DNA from: an uncultured Lachnospiraceae bacterium
GTDB taxonomy: Bacteria > Bacillota > Clostridia > Lachnospirales > Lachnospiraceae
Length of the DNA: 64,000 bases
Assembly: GCA_934320895.1 (NCBI GenBank)
Contig: CAKRFY010000013.1
Location: 1-64,000 of the forward strand
Direction: 5' to 3'
This document shows, piece by piece, positions 37,294 to 46,380 of this stretch. Made by a program: the position numbers and the translations under genes. The notes under the pieces were generated by a model that saw only the letters and a list, made by a program, of their open reading frames with translations, searched no databases and was not told where the DNA came from. How positions within the stretch are numbered: position 1 is the stretch's first letter; the number at the start of each line of letters is the position of its first letter.

Positions 37294-37719
37294 CTTGATT
37301 CGCCTTTGAAAGTTGCATTTTTTAATTTACGCCAATATATCAATATAATAGCACAACACAATGAAGTTGAACAGTTTTTTTGCAATACACTAACCACACT
37401 AAATAACACCACTTTTTCAAAGTAACCATATTTTATCAAAAGCTTCTTTTTACAATTTAAATTACAAAAAACAAAAAAGGGTAATTCATAAGAAGCTTCT
37501 ACAATAAAATATGTTGTCAATAAGAGCACAGAAAAGGACAACGAGAAAATCTATAAAAGCAAAATCAAAATGAAAACATAACAATGTTACATTAATTTCC
37601 GTGCTATTTCAAGGGCTGTTACAACAAGAAACTTATATAAAAAATGCAGATATTTAATAATAACTAGCTCTATATTTACGCAAGCTCTTATTAATACAAC
37701 AGCCCTAATAAATAATTTC
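37294..37719. other. 426-base gap with inverted repeats, no gene seen
   Basis: AT-rich. Two inverted repeats stand out: AAGCTTCTT near 37441 with AAGAAGCTT near 37490, and AGGGCTGTT (37612-37620) with AACAGCCCT (37698-37706), the latter just after the small peptide gene. A minus-strand open frame at 37173-37541 overlaps the small operon gene, has no SD and looks non-coding. Confidence 0.4.
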
Positions 37720-37881
37720 CTATACCCTTAAAATTATACTTCTGCTGTTTTTTTGTTCTTTTAATGTAACTTTTTTGCTTTGCTTTGCCTGAACAAAATC
37801 TGAATTCAGATTCACTCCACACATAATTCCAGCCATTGAAAATACAATGATAATGGTTAGAATATGTCTTATCTTTTTCAT
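37720..37881 (-). CDS. Small secreted peptide, 53 residues
   Basis: ATG 37881 with GGAGG eight bases upstream opens a 53-codon frame. The product is MKKIRHILTIIIVFSMAGIM (basic start, hydrophobic core) followed by a region ending DFVQA near residue 32, a good signal-peptidase site, leaving a basic tail of about 21 residues beginning KQSKKVTLKEQK. The gene has its own promoter (TTGATT, 17 bases, TATAAT on the minus strand, 37920-37948), and the leader block at 37933-37966 matches the one upstream of the GH5 gene at 0.7 kb. It could be a secreted signalling or antimicrobial-type peptide, or just the front end of a decayed secreted enzyme. The function is unknown. Confidence 0.6.
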   Translation of the reverse strand: MKKIRHILTIIIVFSMAGIMCGVNLNSDFVQAKQSKKVTLKEQKNSRSIILRV

Positions 37882-37919
37882 TAATTTCAACCTCCACTTT
37901 AATACTTATTATCATTTTT

Positions 37920-37966
37920 ATTATAAAATATATAATTCCAGAAATCAATATTTTAATCTTTATAAT
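37920..37966 (-). promoter_or_regulatory. Promoter and shared upstream block of the small peptide gene
   Basis: On the minus strand TTGATT (37943-37948), 17 bases, TATAAT (37920-37925). The segment 37933-37966 is about 30/34 identical to 1767-1800 upstream of the GH5 gene, pointing to duplication or common control. In the GH5 copy the block lies too close to the start codon to be the -35, so a -10 at its far end (TATAAA here, TATAAT there) is another possibility. Confidence 0.5.
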
Positions 37967-38005
37967 TTATAAATATAAATATCATATATATATATATTAA
38001 ATTAA

Positions 38006-38041
38006 GAGGGCTGCCGATTTTCTGTTTCAGCAGCCCCCTTT
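38006..38041 (-). terminator. Terminator of the multimodular GH5 gene
   Basis: AGAGGGCTGC pairs with GCAGCCCCCT in the plus-strand reading (38006-38041); the minus strand continues into a T-rich stretch. It lies 33 bases past the stop. Confidence 0.75.
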
Positions 38042-38073
38042 AAAAAGGTACAAATAATTTTTATCATTCCACT

Positions 38074-41000
38074 TTATTCACCTTCGTAAACAGTAATTCC
38101 TGTTACTGTCGGTCTATTTGCGAATGTGATATAAAGATATGGATTTGTCTTAAGTTCATTTATCAATGTATCCGTAAGCATGATTCCTTTTCCACTGTAT
38201 TCTGCGTACTTCATGTCTACTGATGTTCCAGGTCTGCCGTCTACTTTGTCTGTTGCGGCAAATGTTACTGAACCTACATTATCTTCTGAGTCTGATTTAT
38301 CAAGGAAATCAAATTTAAGTACAGGTTTCTTATATTTAGATAAATCAATTTTTAAGAATGCCTGATATCCGTAATCATTAAATCCGATTTCTGTTGCATC
38401 TCCATTGATTGAACTTGTTGCTGTGTTTTCAGGTACATATTTTGAAAGATCTCCGCCTGTAACTTTCTCACCGGCACCTTCACTGTCATATCTGTTATCA
38501 CCAACGAGACTTGAGCCGTCGTTCTTATACCACTTACCTGTCCATGTCCAGCCGGCTTTATAAGAGCTTACATCTACTGCTTCTAACTTGTCAGCTTCTG
38601 TTCCGTCTGCTGTTGTTCCATTTGTGTTCAGGTTTGATTTCATTGAACCATTTGAACCTGTGATAGTGTTGTATAACTCTGCGATATCATGATATCTCAT
38701 CTGGCATTTGTCTTTGTCCATGTACTGATTTGTCTCCCAAAGTACAGGTAAGATATGATGATTAGCTGCAATTGTCATTGTATCATTTAACCACTGAGCT
38801 ACACCTTCCTGCTTTGGATTACATACACTGAACTCACCCATGATGATTCCATATCCTGCATTGTAGAACTTATCCATCTCTGCGAGGAATGTCTCTGTTG
38901 CCTCTTTATCCTTTGGTGTGTAAACTCCCTCTCCACCATCACCACAGAATGCCCATGGTGTATAATAGTGAATTGATATGCTGAGTTTAGTAGTTCCATT
39001 CTCTGCTGTATCTGTTGGCATCTTAAATCTGTCATCACAAGTCTTGTCGATGTTTGTATCATAACCTGCTATAAGAAGATGTCTGTATGCATTGTTTCCG
39101 TCTGATGCACGAACAATGTCTACAAATTTCTGATTTATCTTGTTTACCATCTCGTATCTCTCATCGAGAGTGAGGTTTCCTGAGATTGCCTTTGTATCAT
39201 TTACGTCCTTTGGTGCAGCATATCCACTTTCGTAGATTGCATCATTTAATCTGTCACCAAGTTCTTCGTTTGCACCTTCAAAAATAAGGTGGTCTGAGTA
39301 GTCCTTAAATCTGTCACAAATCTGTGTCCAGTATCTTTCATATCTCTTCCATGCCTCTGCACGTCTTGTCTCATCTGCTGTCTTGTTTCCGTCTGCATCT
39401 TCTTTGCATGCACCGAACTGTCCCCACCACTGGTTATCCCAATGATCATTTATGATTACATACATACCACAGTTTAATGCATAGTTTACGATTTCTTCTA
39501 CACGACCAAGATATTTTTCATTGATAGTGTATGTTCCATCCTCTGAGTCCATGTTTGACCATGCTACAGGGATTCTTATAGTATTAAATCCGTATGAACG
39601 AAGTGACTGAATATATTTTTCAGTAGTAACAGGCTGTCCCCATGCCTGCTCAAATGCTTTTGCATCTGTAGCAGCAATCTTGTCAGCATAAGTTCCAAGC
39701 GTTGCTTCCATTGTGTTACCAAGGTTTACACCCTCACCCATCTCATTTTCAATAAGCCACTGTGTAGATAAATCTTTACGGACAGTACCATTATCTTTAA
39801 CAGTTATGCTGTCTGATGTACCACCCTTGATAGTTACTGTTTTTGCATCTCCTACATTTGATGCTGTCTCAGGAATTTTTACACGGAGTGTAATATCTTT
39901 CTGGTCAAGTGATCCTGTATAACCTAAATCATCATTTTTTAAAACTTTTACGCTGTATGTAAATGTTTTTGATGCAGTTTTTCCTGCCATTGTCTTATAA
40001 GTAACTTTTGCTGTTATCTTTGCTGAACCTGGATTGGTTGCAGATACATCACCTGCATATTTAAAGCTTGATACTTTTGCACCCTTTACTGCTAAAACAG
40101 ATTCATCAGAACTCTTCCATGTAACTTTACTTATACTCTTAACATTCTCAACTGCGATAGTGATTTCATCACTCTTTCCTGCATATAACTTAGCTGCACA
40201 TGCTTTTACATTGAAAAATGGTGTATATACTGCCTTTAAATTCTTGTATCCGCTTGTCTTTATCTTCTTAACATTTGAAGCTGTTGAACTTCCTGATACA
40301 CTTATCTTCTTTGCACATCCCTTAAATGCATTTTTAGCAACTGAAGTTAATTTAGCATTAAGGACGAGCTTGTTAAGATTCTTGCAATTTGCAAATGCTG
40401 ATGCCGGAATCTTCTTTATGTTCTTTCCAAGTGTAACTGATGAGGCTTTTGCTGCCTTAAATACATTTGAATTTAAAGCTGTAACTGTATAAGATGCTCC
40501 TGCTGTCTTAACAGTATCAGGAGCAGATATATTCTTAGCTGTCTTACCTTTTGAAGATAACTTATTTACCTTAACTTTACCGGCTGTATCTTCTGTAGCT
40601 TCCTGTGTAACTTTATATACAATGTTTCCATTTGTGAATGTTACTCCAAGTTTTTTACCATATGTCTTTACATACTTTGGAACACCACTTACCTTAAATG
40701 TAATCTCAATATCTGACTTAGGCATACTTGTAAGACTTCCCTGTTTAAAAGGAATAGTTCCTGAAAGCGGCCAGTCTCCATATCCTGTAACATTGAACTG
40801 ATAATAACTTTCTGTTTTTATATAAGGAAGTTCTATATCTTTTGCACCTTCTACTTCATTTCCGTCTACTTTTAATGTCGCATTAGTTACCTTGATATCT
40901 GTACCATTTTTAACCGGAATATCTGTAGCAACACCCATCATGTTAAAACTGTCAGCCTGTCTGAGGTCTACTCCTGAAAGCTTAACCGTATACTCACCAT

Positions 41001-41301
41001 CACCTTCATTTAAAAGAACATCTTTGACCTCTGCTGTCTTAGATGCATCCTGTCCATTTGCCTGTATGTATGCATAACTGTCTTTGTCAGAATACTTTTT
41101 TCCATCCTTATATGCATTTCTGTAATCCCACTTAGTTGTCTGATAATACAGATATGCGTGATATCCGTCCTGCCCCCATACTGCACTTTCAGCAGCACTT
41201 GCAGTCTTTGTATCATTTGCAGCACCTATAGCTGTAAATGATGTAACAATCATAGCTGTTGATAATACAGCAGACAAAAGTTTTTTAGCTGTTTTTCTCA
41301 T
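38074..41301 (-). CDS. Multimodular secreted GH5 endoglucanase
   Basis: 1075 residues. Signal peptide (cleavage near SAAES, about 38). Residues 40-210 form a beta-sandwich module ending IEITFKVSGVPK that resembles the middle module of the protein at 41.5 kb, likely carbohydrate-binding. About 255-350 is an LRR_5 stretch (KASSVTLGKNIKKIPASAFA, NAKLTSVAKNAFKGC); about 360-460 an Ig-like domain (ISKVTWKSSDESVLAVKGAK). The GH5 domain (about 515-890) has GEGVNLGNTMEA, FNTIRIPVAWSN, acid/base Glu in HLIFEGANEELGD (about 677), ISIHYYTPWAFCG and nucleophile Glu in GIIMGEFSVC (about 821). The final 150 residues (AGWTWTGKWYKNDG...YQAFLKIDLSKYKKPVLKFD) look like a further binding module. An LRR inside a cellulase is unusual. 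GAGGAGA precedes the ATG. No dockerin or sortase motif is seen. Confidence 0.92.
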   Translation of the reverse strand: MRKTAKKLLSAVLSTAMIVTSFTAIGAANDTKTASAAESAVWGQDGYHAYLYYQTTKWDYRNAYKDGKKYSDKDSYAYIQANGQDASKTAEVKDVLLNEGDGEYTVKLSGVDLRQADSFNMMGVATDIPVKNGTDIKVTNATLKVDGNEVEGAKDIELPYIKTESYYQFNVTGYGDWPLSGTIPFKQGSLTSMPKSDIEITFKVSGVPKYVKTYGKKLGVTFTNGNIVYKVTQEATEDTAGKVKVNKLSSKGKTAKNISAPDTVKTAGASYTVTALNSNVFKAAKASSVTLGKNIKKIPASAFANCKNLNKLVLNAKLTSVAKNAFKGCAKKISVSGSSTASNVKKIKTSGYKNLKAVYTPFFNVKACAAKLYAGKSDEITIAVENVKSISKVTWKSSDESVLAVKGAKVSSFKYAGDVSATNPGSAKITAKVTYKTMAGKTASKTFTYSVKVLKNDDLGYTGSLDQKDITLRVKIPETASNVGDAKTVTIKGGTSDSITVKDNGTVRKDLSTQWLIENEMGEGVNLGNTMEATLGTYADKIAATDAKAFEQAWGQPVTTEKYIQSLRSYGFNTIRIPVAWSNMDSEDGTYTINEKYLGRVEEIVNYALNCGMYVIINDHWDNQWWGQFGACKEDADGNKTADETRRAEAWKRYERYWTQICDRFKDYSDHLIFEGANEELGDRLNDAIYESGYAAPKDVNDTKAISGNLTLDERYEMVNKINQKFVDIVRASDGNNAYRHLLIAGYDTNIDKTCDDRFKMPTDTAENGTTKLSISIHYYTPWAFCGDGGEGVYTPKDKEATETFLAEMDKFYNAGYGIIMGEFSVCNPKQEGVAQWLNDTMTIAANHHILPVLWETNQYMDKDKCQMRYHDIAELYNTITGSNGSMKSNLNTNGTTADGTEADKLEAVDVSSYKAGWTWTGKWYKNDGSSLVGDNRYDSEGAGEKVTGGDLSKYVPENTATSSINGDATEIGFNDYGYQAFLKIDLSKYKKPVLKFDFLDKSDSEDNVGSVTFAATDKVDGRPGTSVDMKYAEYSGKGIMLTDTLINELKTNPYLYITFANRPTVTGITVYEGE

Positions 41302-41396
41302 ATAAATCTCCTCTCATATTTTAATATTATTAATTTCATTCACACTATGTACATATTTTATTATAAATGATTTAACATTTATATCCCAATTTTTAG

Positions 41397-41411
41397 ATAT
41401 GTTGTACATGT
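41397..41411. promoter_or_regulatory. Shared palindromic motif upstream of the GH5 gene
   Basis: ATATGTTGTACATGT here matches ACATATTGTACATGT at 43017-43031 upstream of the next secreted gene, within longer similar blocks (about 41350-41425 and 42968-43045); a shorter form (ACATACTACATGT, 44083-44095) precedes the third. A common regulator is a reasonable inference. Confidence 0.5.
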
Positions 41412-41436
41412 TTTTTAATATCTTTATAATAAAATA

Positions 41437-41458
41437 GAGCGTGTCTTTCGACACGCTC
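41437..41458 (-). terminator. Terminator of the 402-residue secreted protein gene
   Basis: GAGCGTGTC pairs with GACACGCTC around TTT C; on the minus strand TATTTTATT follows. Confidence 0.85.
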
Positions 41459-41528
41459 CTTCTAGCAAAACTTTTATCACTAAGATACTTTTGCGTTTAT
41501 AAGTTCAATAACTATTCATATCAAGAAA

Positions 41529-42737
41529 TTATTTTACAACTACGCTAACCTTTACAGATTTTTTACCATATTTAAGTGTAGCAGTTGTCTGACCCTTCTT
41601 AAGTCCCTTAACACTGAATTTCACCTGATCCTTAGCTGTCTTATTAACTGTTACTTTTGCAATCTTATTGTTCTTTACAGAAACCTTAACTTTGTCAGCT
41701 TTTACTTTCTTAGTTACTTTTGAAAGTACAACTGAGTATTTAGCTGTCTTATTCTTCTTAACATTTGCTGTTTTAGCAACTGTTACTTTAATTGCAGCCT
41801 TATTAGAATCGGTCTTAAGAGTTACTGTAGCTGTCTTACCCATAACCGCTGTAGACTTAGCTGTAATCGTAGCCGTCTTCTTAGCATTGTTTACCTTAAC
41901 TGTAACATCTTTATCACTGCTTGAAGCCTTAACTGTTGTTCCTGCTGTAAATTTAACTGTTGTTGATTTTCCAGGTGCAACAGAAATTGCTTTCTTAGCA
42001 GCCTTAACTGTTGCTGCAGTAGCAGGAAGATCATTTGCAGCTGAGTTCTTCTTATTCATTCCTGAAACTGTGAAGTAAATCTTTACTGTGTCACCTGATT
42101 TAACAGGGCATACGCCAAGACCATCAACTGCCGTAACCTTAGGATCCTGCCAACTAAGTCCTGTATCATCAAATGAACCGTTGAAAGGATTTACGATATT
42201 GTATCTGTAAGCGTTTGTATCCTGCTGATCATTGAATCCCCAAGGACCTTTTACATTTACTTTATATTCCTTAGAACCAACTGCAACATATGTAGCATTA
42301 AGTTTAAAGTTAGCATTTAATGAACCATTGTAAAGATCTGTTGTAAGGAATAACATATATAAATCTTTTGAATCAGAAGATGCTGTATAGCTGATAGAAT
42401 AATTTCCGTCACCCGTTACATCAACTGTAGTATCTCCCCATGTTGACTCTCCCCATGTATCATCTCCTACATAGTTAAATCCAACTGTGAATTTGTCCAT
42501 GTTACCCTTTACTACAGGTGCCGCTGTAGGCTCTTCTGTTGCTGCCGGTGTAGCCGTAACCGTTGGTGTTTCTGTCACTGCTGGTGCGGTCGTTGCTGAA
42601 CCACTTGCTACTGTTGCATTTGATGCATTATTGTCTGCTGCCGCACTTTTTGTTCCCTCAACACTTGCACCAGTAACAACCAGTGCTGCTGAAAGAGCCA
42701 ATGAAAATGCTTTTTTCGTTCCCTTTGTTAATCTCAT
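41529..42737 (-). CDS. Secreted protein: binding-like module plus Lys-rich Ig-like tail
   Basis: 402 residues. Signal peptide (MRLTKGTKKAFSLALSAALV, cleavage near KSAAAD), a Thr/Pro/Ala/Glu linker (about 36-78), a beta-sandwich module (about 80-245: MDKFTVGFNYVGDDTWGEST, NATYVAVGSKEYKVNVKGPW, VKIYFTVSGM) that shares layout with the N-terminal module of the neighbouring GH5, then a 150-residue tail extremely rich in Lys, Val, Ala and Thr (KKAISVAPGKSTTVKFTAGT, VAKTANVKKNKTAKYSVVLS, VSVKNNKIAKVTVNKT). The tail reads like two degenerate Ig-like (Big) domains and is strongly basic; it may hold the protein to anionic wall polymers. No catalytic motif is seen. GGAGGATAAGTTA precedes the ATG. It is possibly a cellulose- or hemicellulose-binding accessory protein. 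Confidence 0.75.
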   Translation of the reverse strand: MRLTKGTKKAFSLALSAALVVTGASVEGTKSAAADNNASNATVASGSATTAPAVTETPTVTATPAATEEPTAAPVVKGNMDKFTVGFNYVGDDTWGESTWGDTTVDVTGDGNYSISYTASSDSKDLYMLFLTTDLYNGSLNANFKLNATYVAVGSKEYKVNVKGPWGFNDQQDTNAYRYNIVNPFNGSFDDTGLSWQDPKVTAVDGLGVCPVKSGDTVKIYFTVSGMNKKNSAANDLPATAATVKAAKKAISVAPGKSTTVKFTAGTTVKASSSDKDVTVKVNNAKKTATITAKSTAVMGKTATVTLKTDSNKAAIKVTVAKTANVKKNKTAKYSVVLSKVTKKVKADKVKVSVKNNKIAKVTVNKTAKDQVKFSVKGLKKGQTTATLKYGKKSVKVSVVVK

Positions 42738-43201
42738 TAACTTATCCTCCTTATACTTAAAACTATTGATTCATTGTATATAAACAAATATCATAATATC
42801 CACAAAAGTTCCATAATTACAAAAGCTTCGCTTACATATTCATTTATATACCTTTTATTATGTAAACATTAGATACTATATCAAATGTTTATATCGTTTT
42901 TGCTTTTTCAAATCAGCTTAATCATGCTTTATCTTTATTTTCTTATTCAACAACTTTGTTCATAGTGTATACACATTTTATTATAATTTTTTTAATATTT
43001 ATATATTAACTTTTAGACATATTGTACATGTTTTTTATTATCTTTTATTTAACGATGTATATATTTTCTAATATACTTGCTTTGTCAAGTGGATATTGCT
43101 AAATAATTTTTTACAGCAAAAGAGAGCGTACCATAGGTACGCTCTCTTAAGGAAAAACTTCTATAGATTTTCAGATTTCAATCATACAAATCAATCAAAT
43201 A
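42738..43201. promoter_or_regulatory. 464-base intergenic region with promoter block and terminator
   Basis: It holds the upstream region of the 402-residue gene, including ACATATTGTACATGT (43017-43031) inside a block similar to 41350-41425, and the terminator of the next gene at 43121-43147. No ORF of interest. Confidence 0.5.
43121..43147 (-). terminator. Terminator of the 263-residue secreted protein gene
   Basis: AGAGAGCGTACC (43121-43132) pairs perfectly with GGTACGCTCTCT (43136-43147); the minus strand continues TTTTGC. Confidence 0.9.
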
Positions 43202-43993
43202 TTATTTAACAACTACGCTAACCTTTACAGATTTCTTTGCATATTTAAATGTAACTGTTGTCTTACCCTTCTTAAGTCCTTTAACATTGAATGTTACCTG
43301 ATCCTTAGCAGTTTTCTTAACTGTTACTTTTGCAATCTTCTTATTCTTTACAGAAACCTTAACTTTGTTAGCCTTTACTTTCTTAGTTACTTTTGCAAGT
43401 GCAACTGAGTATTTAGCTGTCTTTTTCTTGTTAACATTTGCTGTCTTAGCAACTGTCACCTTAACTGTAGCCTTCTTAGAACCAGCCTTAAGAGTTACTG
43501 TAGCTGTCTTACCCATAACTGCTGTAGACTTAGCTGCAATTGTAACTGTCTTCTTAGAATTGTTAACCTTAACTGTTACAGCCTTATTGCTGCTTGTAGC
43601 TTTAACTGTTGTTCCTGCTGTAAATTTAACTGTTGTTGATTTGCTAGGTGCAACTGAAACTGCCTTTTTAGAAACTGTTACTTTGTTTACTGGCGCATTT
43701 GTTGGTGCTGGTGTTTCTGTAACTGCTGGTGTACTTGTAACTGCCGGTGCGCTTGTTACTGTTGGCTCCTGTGTAGGCTTAACTGTTGGCTGTTCTGTAA
43801 CTGCTGGTGTGCTTGCAATTGCTGGCGCACTTGTTACTGAACCACTTGCTACTGCCGAACCACTTGTTACTGTTGCGTTTACTGTACTGTCTGCTGCTGC
43901 ACTCTTTCTTCCCTCAAAACTTGCACCAGTGATAACCAATGCTGCTGTAAGAGCTAATGAAAGTGCTTTTTTTGTTCCCTTTGTTAATCTCAT
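43202..43993 (-). CDS. Secreted Lys-rich protein, short twin of the upstream paralogue
   Basis: 263 residues. The signal peptide (MRLTKGTKKALSLALTAALV) and the C-terminal 160 residues are nearly identical to those of the 402-residue protein (KKAVSVAPSKSTTVKFTAGT, STAVMGKTATVTLKAGSKKA, ending KKSVKVSVVVK), but the central binding-like module is replaced by a longer Pro/Thr/Ala/Val linker (TPAVTEQPTVKPTQEPTVTS). Lysine content is very high, so the mature protein is strongly basic. It is a tandem duplicate that lost, or never gained, the module. GGAGGACAAGTTA precedes the ATG. It may be a wall-bound spacer or competitor for anchoring sites; that is a guess. Confidence 0.72.
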   Translation of the reverse strand: MRLTKGTKKALSLALTAALVITGASFEGRKSAAADSTVNATVTSGSAVASGSVTSAPAIASTPAVTEQPTVKPTQEPTVTSAPAVTSTPAVTETPAPTNAPVNKVTVSKKAVSVAPSKSTTVKFTAGTTVKATSSNKAVTVKVNNSKKTVTIAAKSTAVMGKTATVTLKAGSKKATVKVTVAKTANVNKKKTAKYSVALAKVTKKVKANKVKVSVKNKKIAKVTVKKTAKDQVTFNVKGLKKGKTTVTFKYAKKSVKVSVVVK

Positions 43994-44484
43994 TAACTTG
44001 TCCTCCTCTCCCTATGTATATAGGGGCTATTATTTTTAAGGCAATATAGTTGTAAAATATACCAAACTATACACCTTTTACAACATACTACATGTTAACA
44101 GAATAACAAAGTCAATGGTATCGTCAAATTGTACAATCTTCGCCACTTTTTTTGTGCAACTTGTATATCTAGACCATATTTTATAGTTATTTTCACAATA
44201 AATCCACATATTAAACAGTAAATTATATCATTAAAACCAAAAAATATTTGCAATTTATATAATTTGCATATTGACACACCTATGACTTAATCGAAAAATT
44301 CCGTTATATATTTTCTATATTTAATATGAAGATTGTTGTTTTGTAACTTCTTATTTTATCTTTCTTTTACCGATATAATGATCAAACAGATATTCCTGTC
44401 ATTTTAAACTTATTCTCATTTTTTTGACACAGCATGTAAATATACTGTAATATGTATTTAAACTTCACATCAGGGAGGAAATTT
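43994..44484. promoter_or_regulatory. 491-base divergent region before the GH25 gene
   Basis: AT-rich. On the plus strand TTGACA (44424-44429), 16 bases, TGTAAT (44446-44451) is a fair promoter for the GH25 gene. ACATACTACATGT (44083-44095) is a shortened form of the motif upstream of the neighbouring secreted genes. A 60-codon minus-strand frame (44095-44277) has no SD and is not called. Confidence 0.45.
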
Positions 44485-46302
44485 ATGAAAAAGAAGTTAT
44501 TATTAAAATTACTAACATGTTCATTGATCATACAGTCTGTTATTTCATTATCGGACATACCTTATTTTTCAAATAATGCTCATGTAGCTGCTGCAACTAC
44601 AAGTAAAAGTCCATTTACAAATTCAACATACACTCACAACGATGCATTTAACGGCTATAACATATATAATGGCATTGATGTATCCAAATATAATAATAAT
44701 AACGGCAATATAGACTGGAACAAAGTAAAAACAGCCGGTGTTGATTTTGCAATAATCCGTGTAGGATACAGAGGATACGGAAAATCAGGTACTCTTTGTA
44801 CTGATCCTCACTATCAGGCTAATATCGAAGGAGCCATCGCTGCTGGAATCAAAGTTGGTGTCTACTATTTCACAGAGGCCATTACAACCGACGAGGCACG
44901 TGAAGAAGCTGTATTTTGTATAAGTAAGATAAAGGATTATGATATTACACTTCCCGTGGCTATTGATTATGAATTTCCCACAGATGGCAAAAATCCCATA
45001 GGACGAATGTATACCGCAAAATTAAGCAAAAATGCAGCAACAGCCAATGTAAAAGCCTTTTGTGCCGCTGTAAAAAAGGCTGGATATAAACCACTTGTAT
45101 ATGCCAACAGGAGTGATCTTACTAGCCTTATTGACGGTAAATCAATTGGAAATTCATACAAAATATGGCTTGCAAATTACACAACCAAAACTACATATTC
45201 AAATAAATATGAATACTGGCAGTACACAAGTAACGGAAAAGTAGACGGCATAAATGGAAAGGTTGATTGCAATTTCTGGTATACAAAAAATAATATTAAT
45301 AGTACCACAACAACTGCGTCACCCGTTATACGACCTACAAATACACCAAAGCCAACCCAAAGGCCTACTCCAAAACCGACACCAAAGCCTACTCCAAAGC
45401 CAACACCGAAGCCTACTCCGAAGCCAACACCGAAGCCTACTCCAAAGCCGACACCGAAGCCTACTCCAAAGCCTACTCCGAAGCCTACTCCGAAGCCTAC
45501 TCCAAAGCCGACACCAAAGCTGACACCCCCATCAACTCATAAACCAACAGTCACTCCCACACAAAAGCCTACTGTCTCCCCTACACAGAAACCCACAAAC
45601 ATAAGTGCACCAAAACATTTTAAAGCTGTCTCTTCCACAAAATCCATTACACTCAAATGGACCGCACCTAAAAATGTAACAGGATTTGAGATATACCGTA
45701 AAGATTATTATAACGGCAGCTATAAGAAAATTAAGACAATTACCAATGCTAAAACACAACAATATATTGATAATAATGTCAAAAAGAATCATGAATATTA
45801 TTATAGAATCAGAAGCATAAGTTCACAGTCAGGCAAAAAGCTTTACAGCAGCTGGCTTTCACTTACATCTTCAACTGCACAACGCAAAGCTGCAATAACA
45901 ACCAGCAAATTAAAGCTGCTTAAAAAGCCTTCAGCACAGGCAGATGCCCTAAAAACCATACCTAAGAATTCCATACTTGAGTATACCGGAAAAACAACAT
46001 TTAAAAATGATACTACATTTCTACATGTAAATTATCGCTCAAAAACTCAAAGATATGGTTGCTGGCTGCCCGCTGACACAACTCTTAAATACTATAGAGG
46101 CGGAACAGCAAAGACTTCCACAAAATTACTTAGCAAAGCCAACTCTATGACAGAAACAATAGTTAATATCCCCTCCGGCTCATACATGGCAGTTCTTAGT
46201 ACAAAGAAAGTCGGTATGCTAAATTTTTATAAAGTAAGATATTCTGATACTACGAAATCATATGTAGGATATGTTTATTCTAAATATATTCGTTTACAGT
46301 AA
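44485..46302 (+). CDS. Secreted GH25 muramidase with PKPT linker, Fn3-like and SH3-like modules
   Basis: 605 residues. Signal peptide ([20 protein letters not shown]). The GH25 lysozyme domain (about 55-270) has [47 protein letters not shown], the catalytic acid pair in [12 protein letters not shown] and [20 protein letters not shown]. Next is a linker (about 290-375) of some seventeen PKPT/PTPK repeats, then an Fn3-like domain ([20 protein letters not shown]) and a C-terminal SH3b-like region ([40 protein letters not shown]) that probably binds the wall. It cuts the MurNAc-GlcNAc bond. ATG 44485 follows GGGAGG; the earlier Met at 44452 lacks an SD. Confidence 0.93.
   Translation: MKKKLLLKLLTCSLIIQSVISLSDIPYFSNNAHVAAATTSKSPFTNSTYTHNDAFNGYNIYNGIDVSKYNNNNGNIDWNKVKTAGVDFAIIRVGYRGYGKSGTLCTDPHYQANIEGAIAAGIKVGVYYFTEAITTDEAREEAVFCISKIKDYDITLPVAIDYEFPTDGKNPIGRMYTAKLSKNAATANVKAFCAAVKKAGYKPLVYANRSDLTSLIDGKSIGNSYKIWLANYTTKTTYSNKYEYWQYTSNGKVDGINGKVDCNFWYTKNNINSTTTTASPVIRPTNTPKPTQRPTPKPTPKPTPKPTPKPTPKPTPKPTPKPTPKPTPKPTPKPTPKPTPKPTPKLTPPSTHKPTVTPTQKPTVSPTQKPTNISAPKHFKAVSSTKSITLKWTAPKNVTGFEIYRKDYYNGSYKKIKTITNAKTQQYIDNNVKKNHEYYYRIRSISSQSGKKLYSSWLSLTSSTAQRKAAITTSKLKLLKKPSAQADALKTIPKNSILEYTGKTTFKNDTTFLHVNYRSKTQRYGCWLPADTTLKYYRGGTAKTSTKLLSKANSMTETIVNIPSGSYMAVLSTKKVGMLNFYKVRYSDTTKSYVGYVYSKYIRLQ
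45350..45530 (+). repeat. Tandem 12/24-bp repeats coding the PKPT linker
   Basis: Units of the type CCAAAGCCTACT and CCGAAGCCAACA alternate with only third-base changes, encoding Pro-Lys-Pro-Thr. The period of 12 bases in frame makes length changes by slippage likely without frameshift. Confidence 0.9.
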
Positions 46303-46303
46303 T

Positions 46304-46352
46304 AAAAAGTCACAGAATCCAATGGTTCTATCCATATTTTCTGTGACTTTTT
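46304..46352. terminator. Bidirectional terminator between GH25 and glgB genes
   Basis: AAAAAGTCACAGAA (46304-46317) pairs with TTCTGTGACTTTTT (46339-46352). Confidence 0.88.
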
Positions 46353-46380
46353 AATTATTATTTATTATTTAATTTATATA

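Noticed and set aside
37173..37541. Minus-strand 122-codon frame
   Set aside because: No SD, overlaps a better-supported small gene in another frame, and composition is unlike coding sequence.
38180..44039. Long plus-strand frames opposite the GH5 and Lys-rich genes (to 224 codons)
   Set aside because: Antisense of repetitive Lys/Val/Thr coding sequence, which lacks stops on the reverse strand; no SD.
44095..44277. Minus-strand 60-codon frame
   Set aside because: No SD, lies in the divergent regulatory region, not protein-like.
45350..45530. CRISPR or tandem non-coding repeat
   Set aside because: The 12-base units are in frame and encode the PKPT linker of the GH25 protein.
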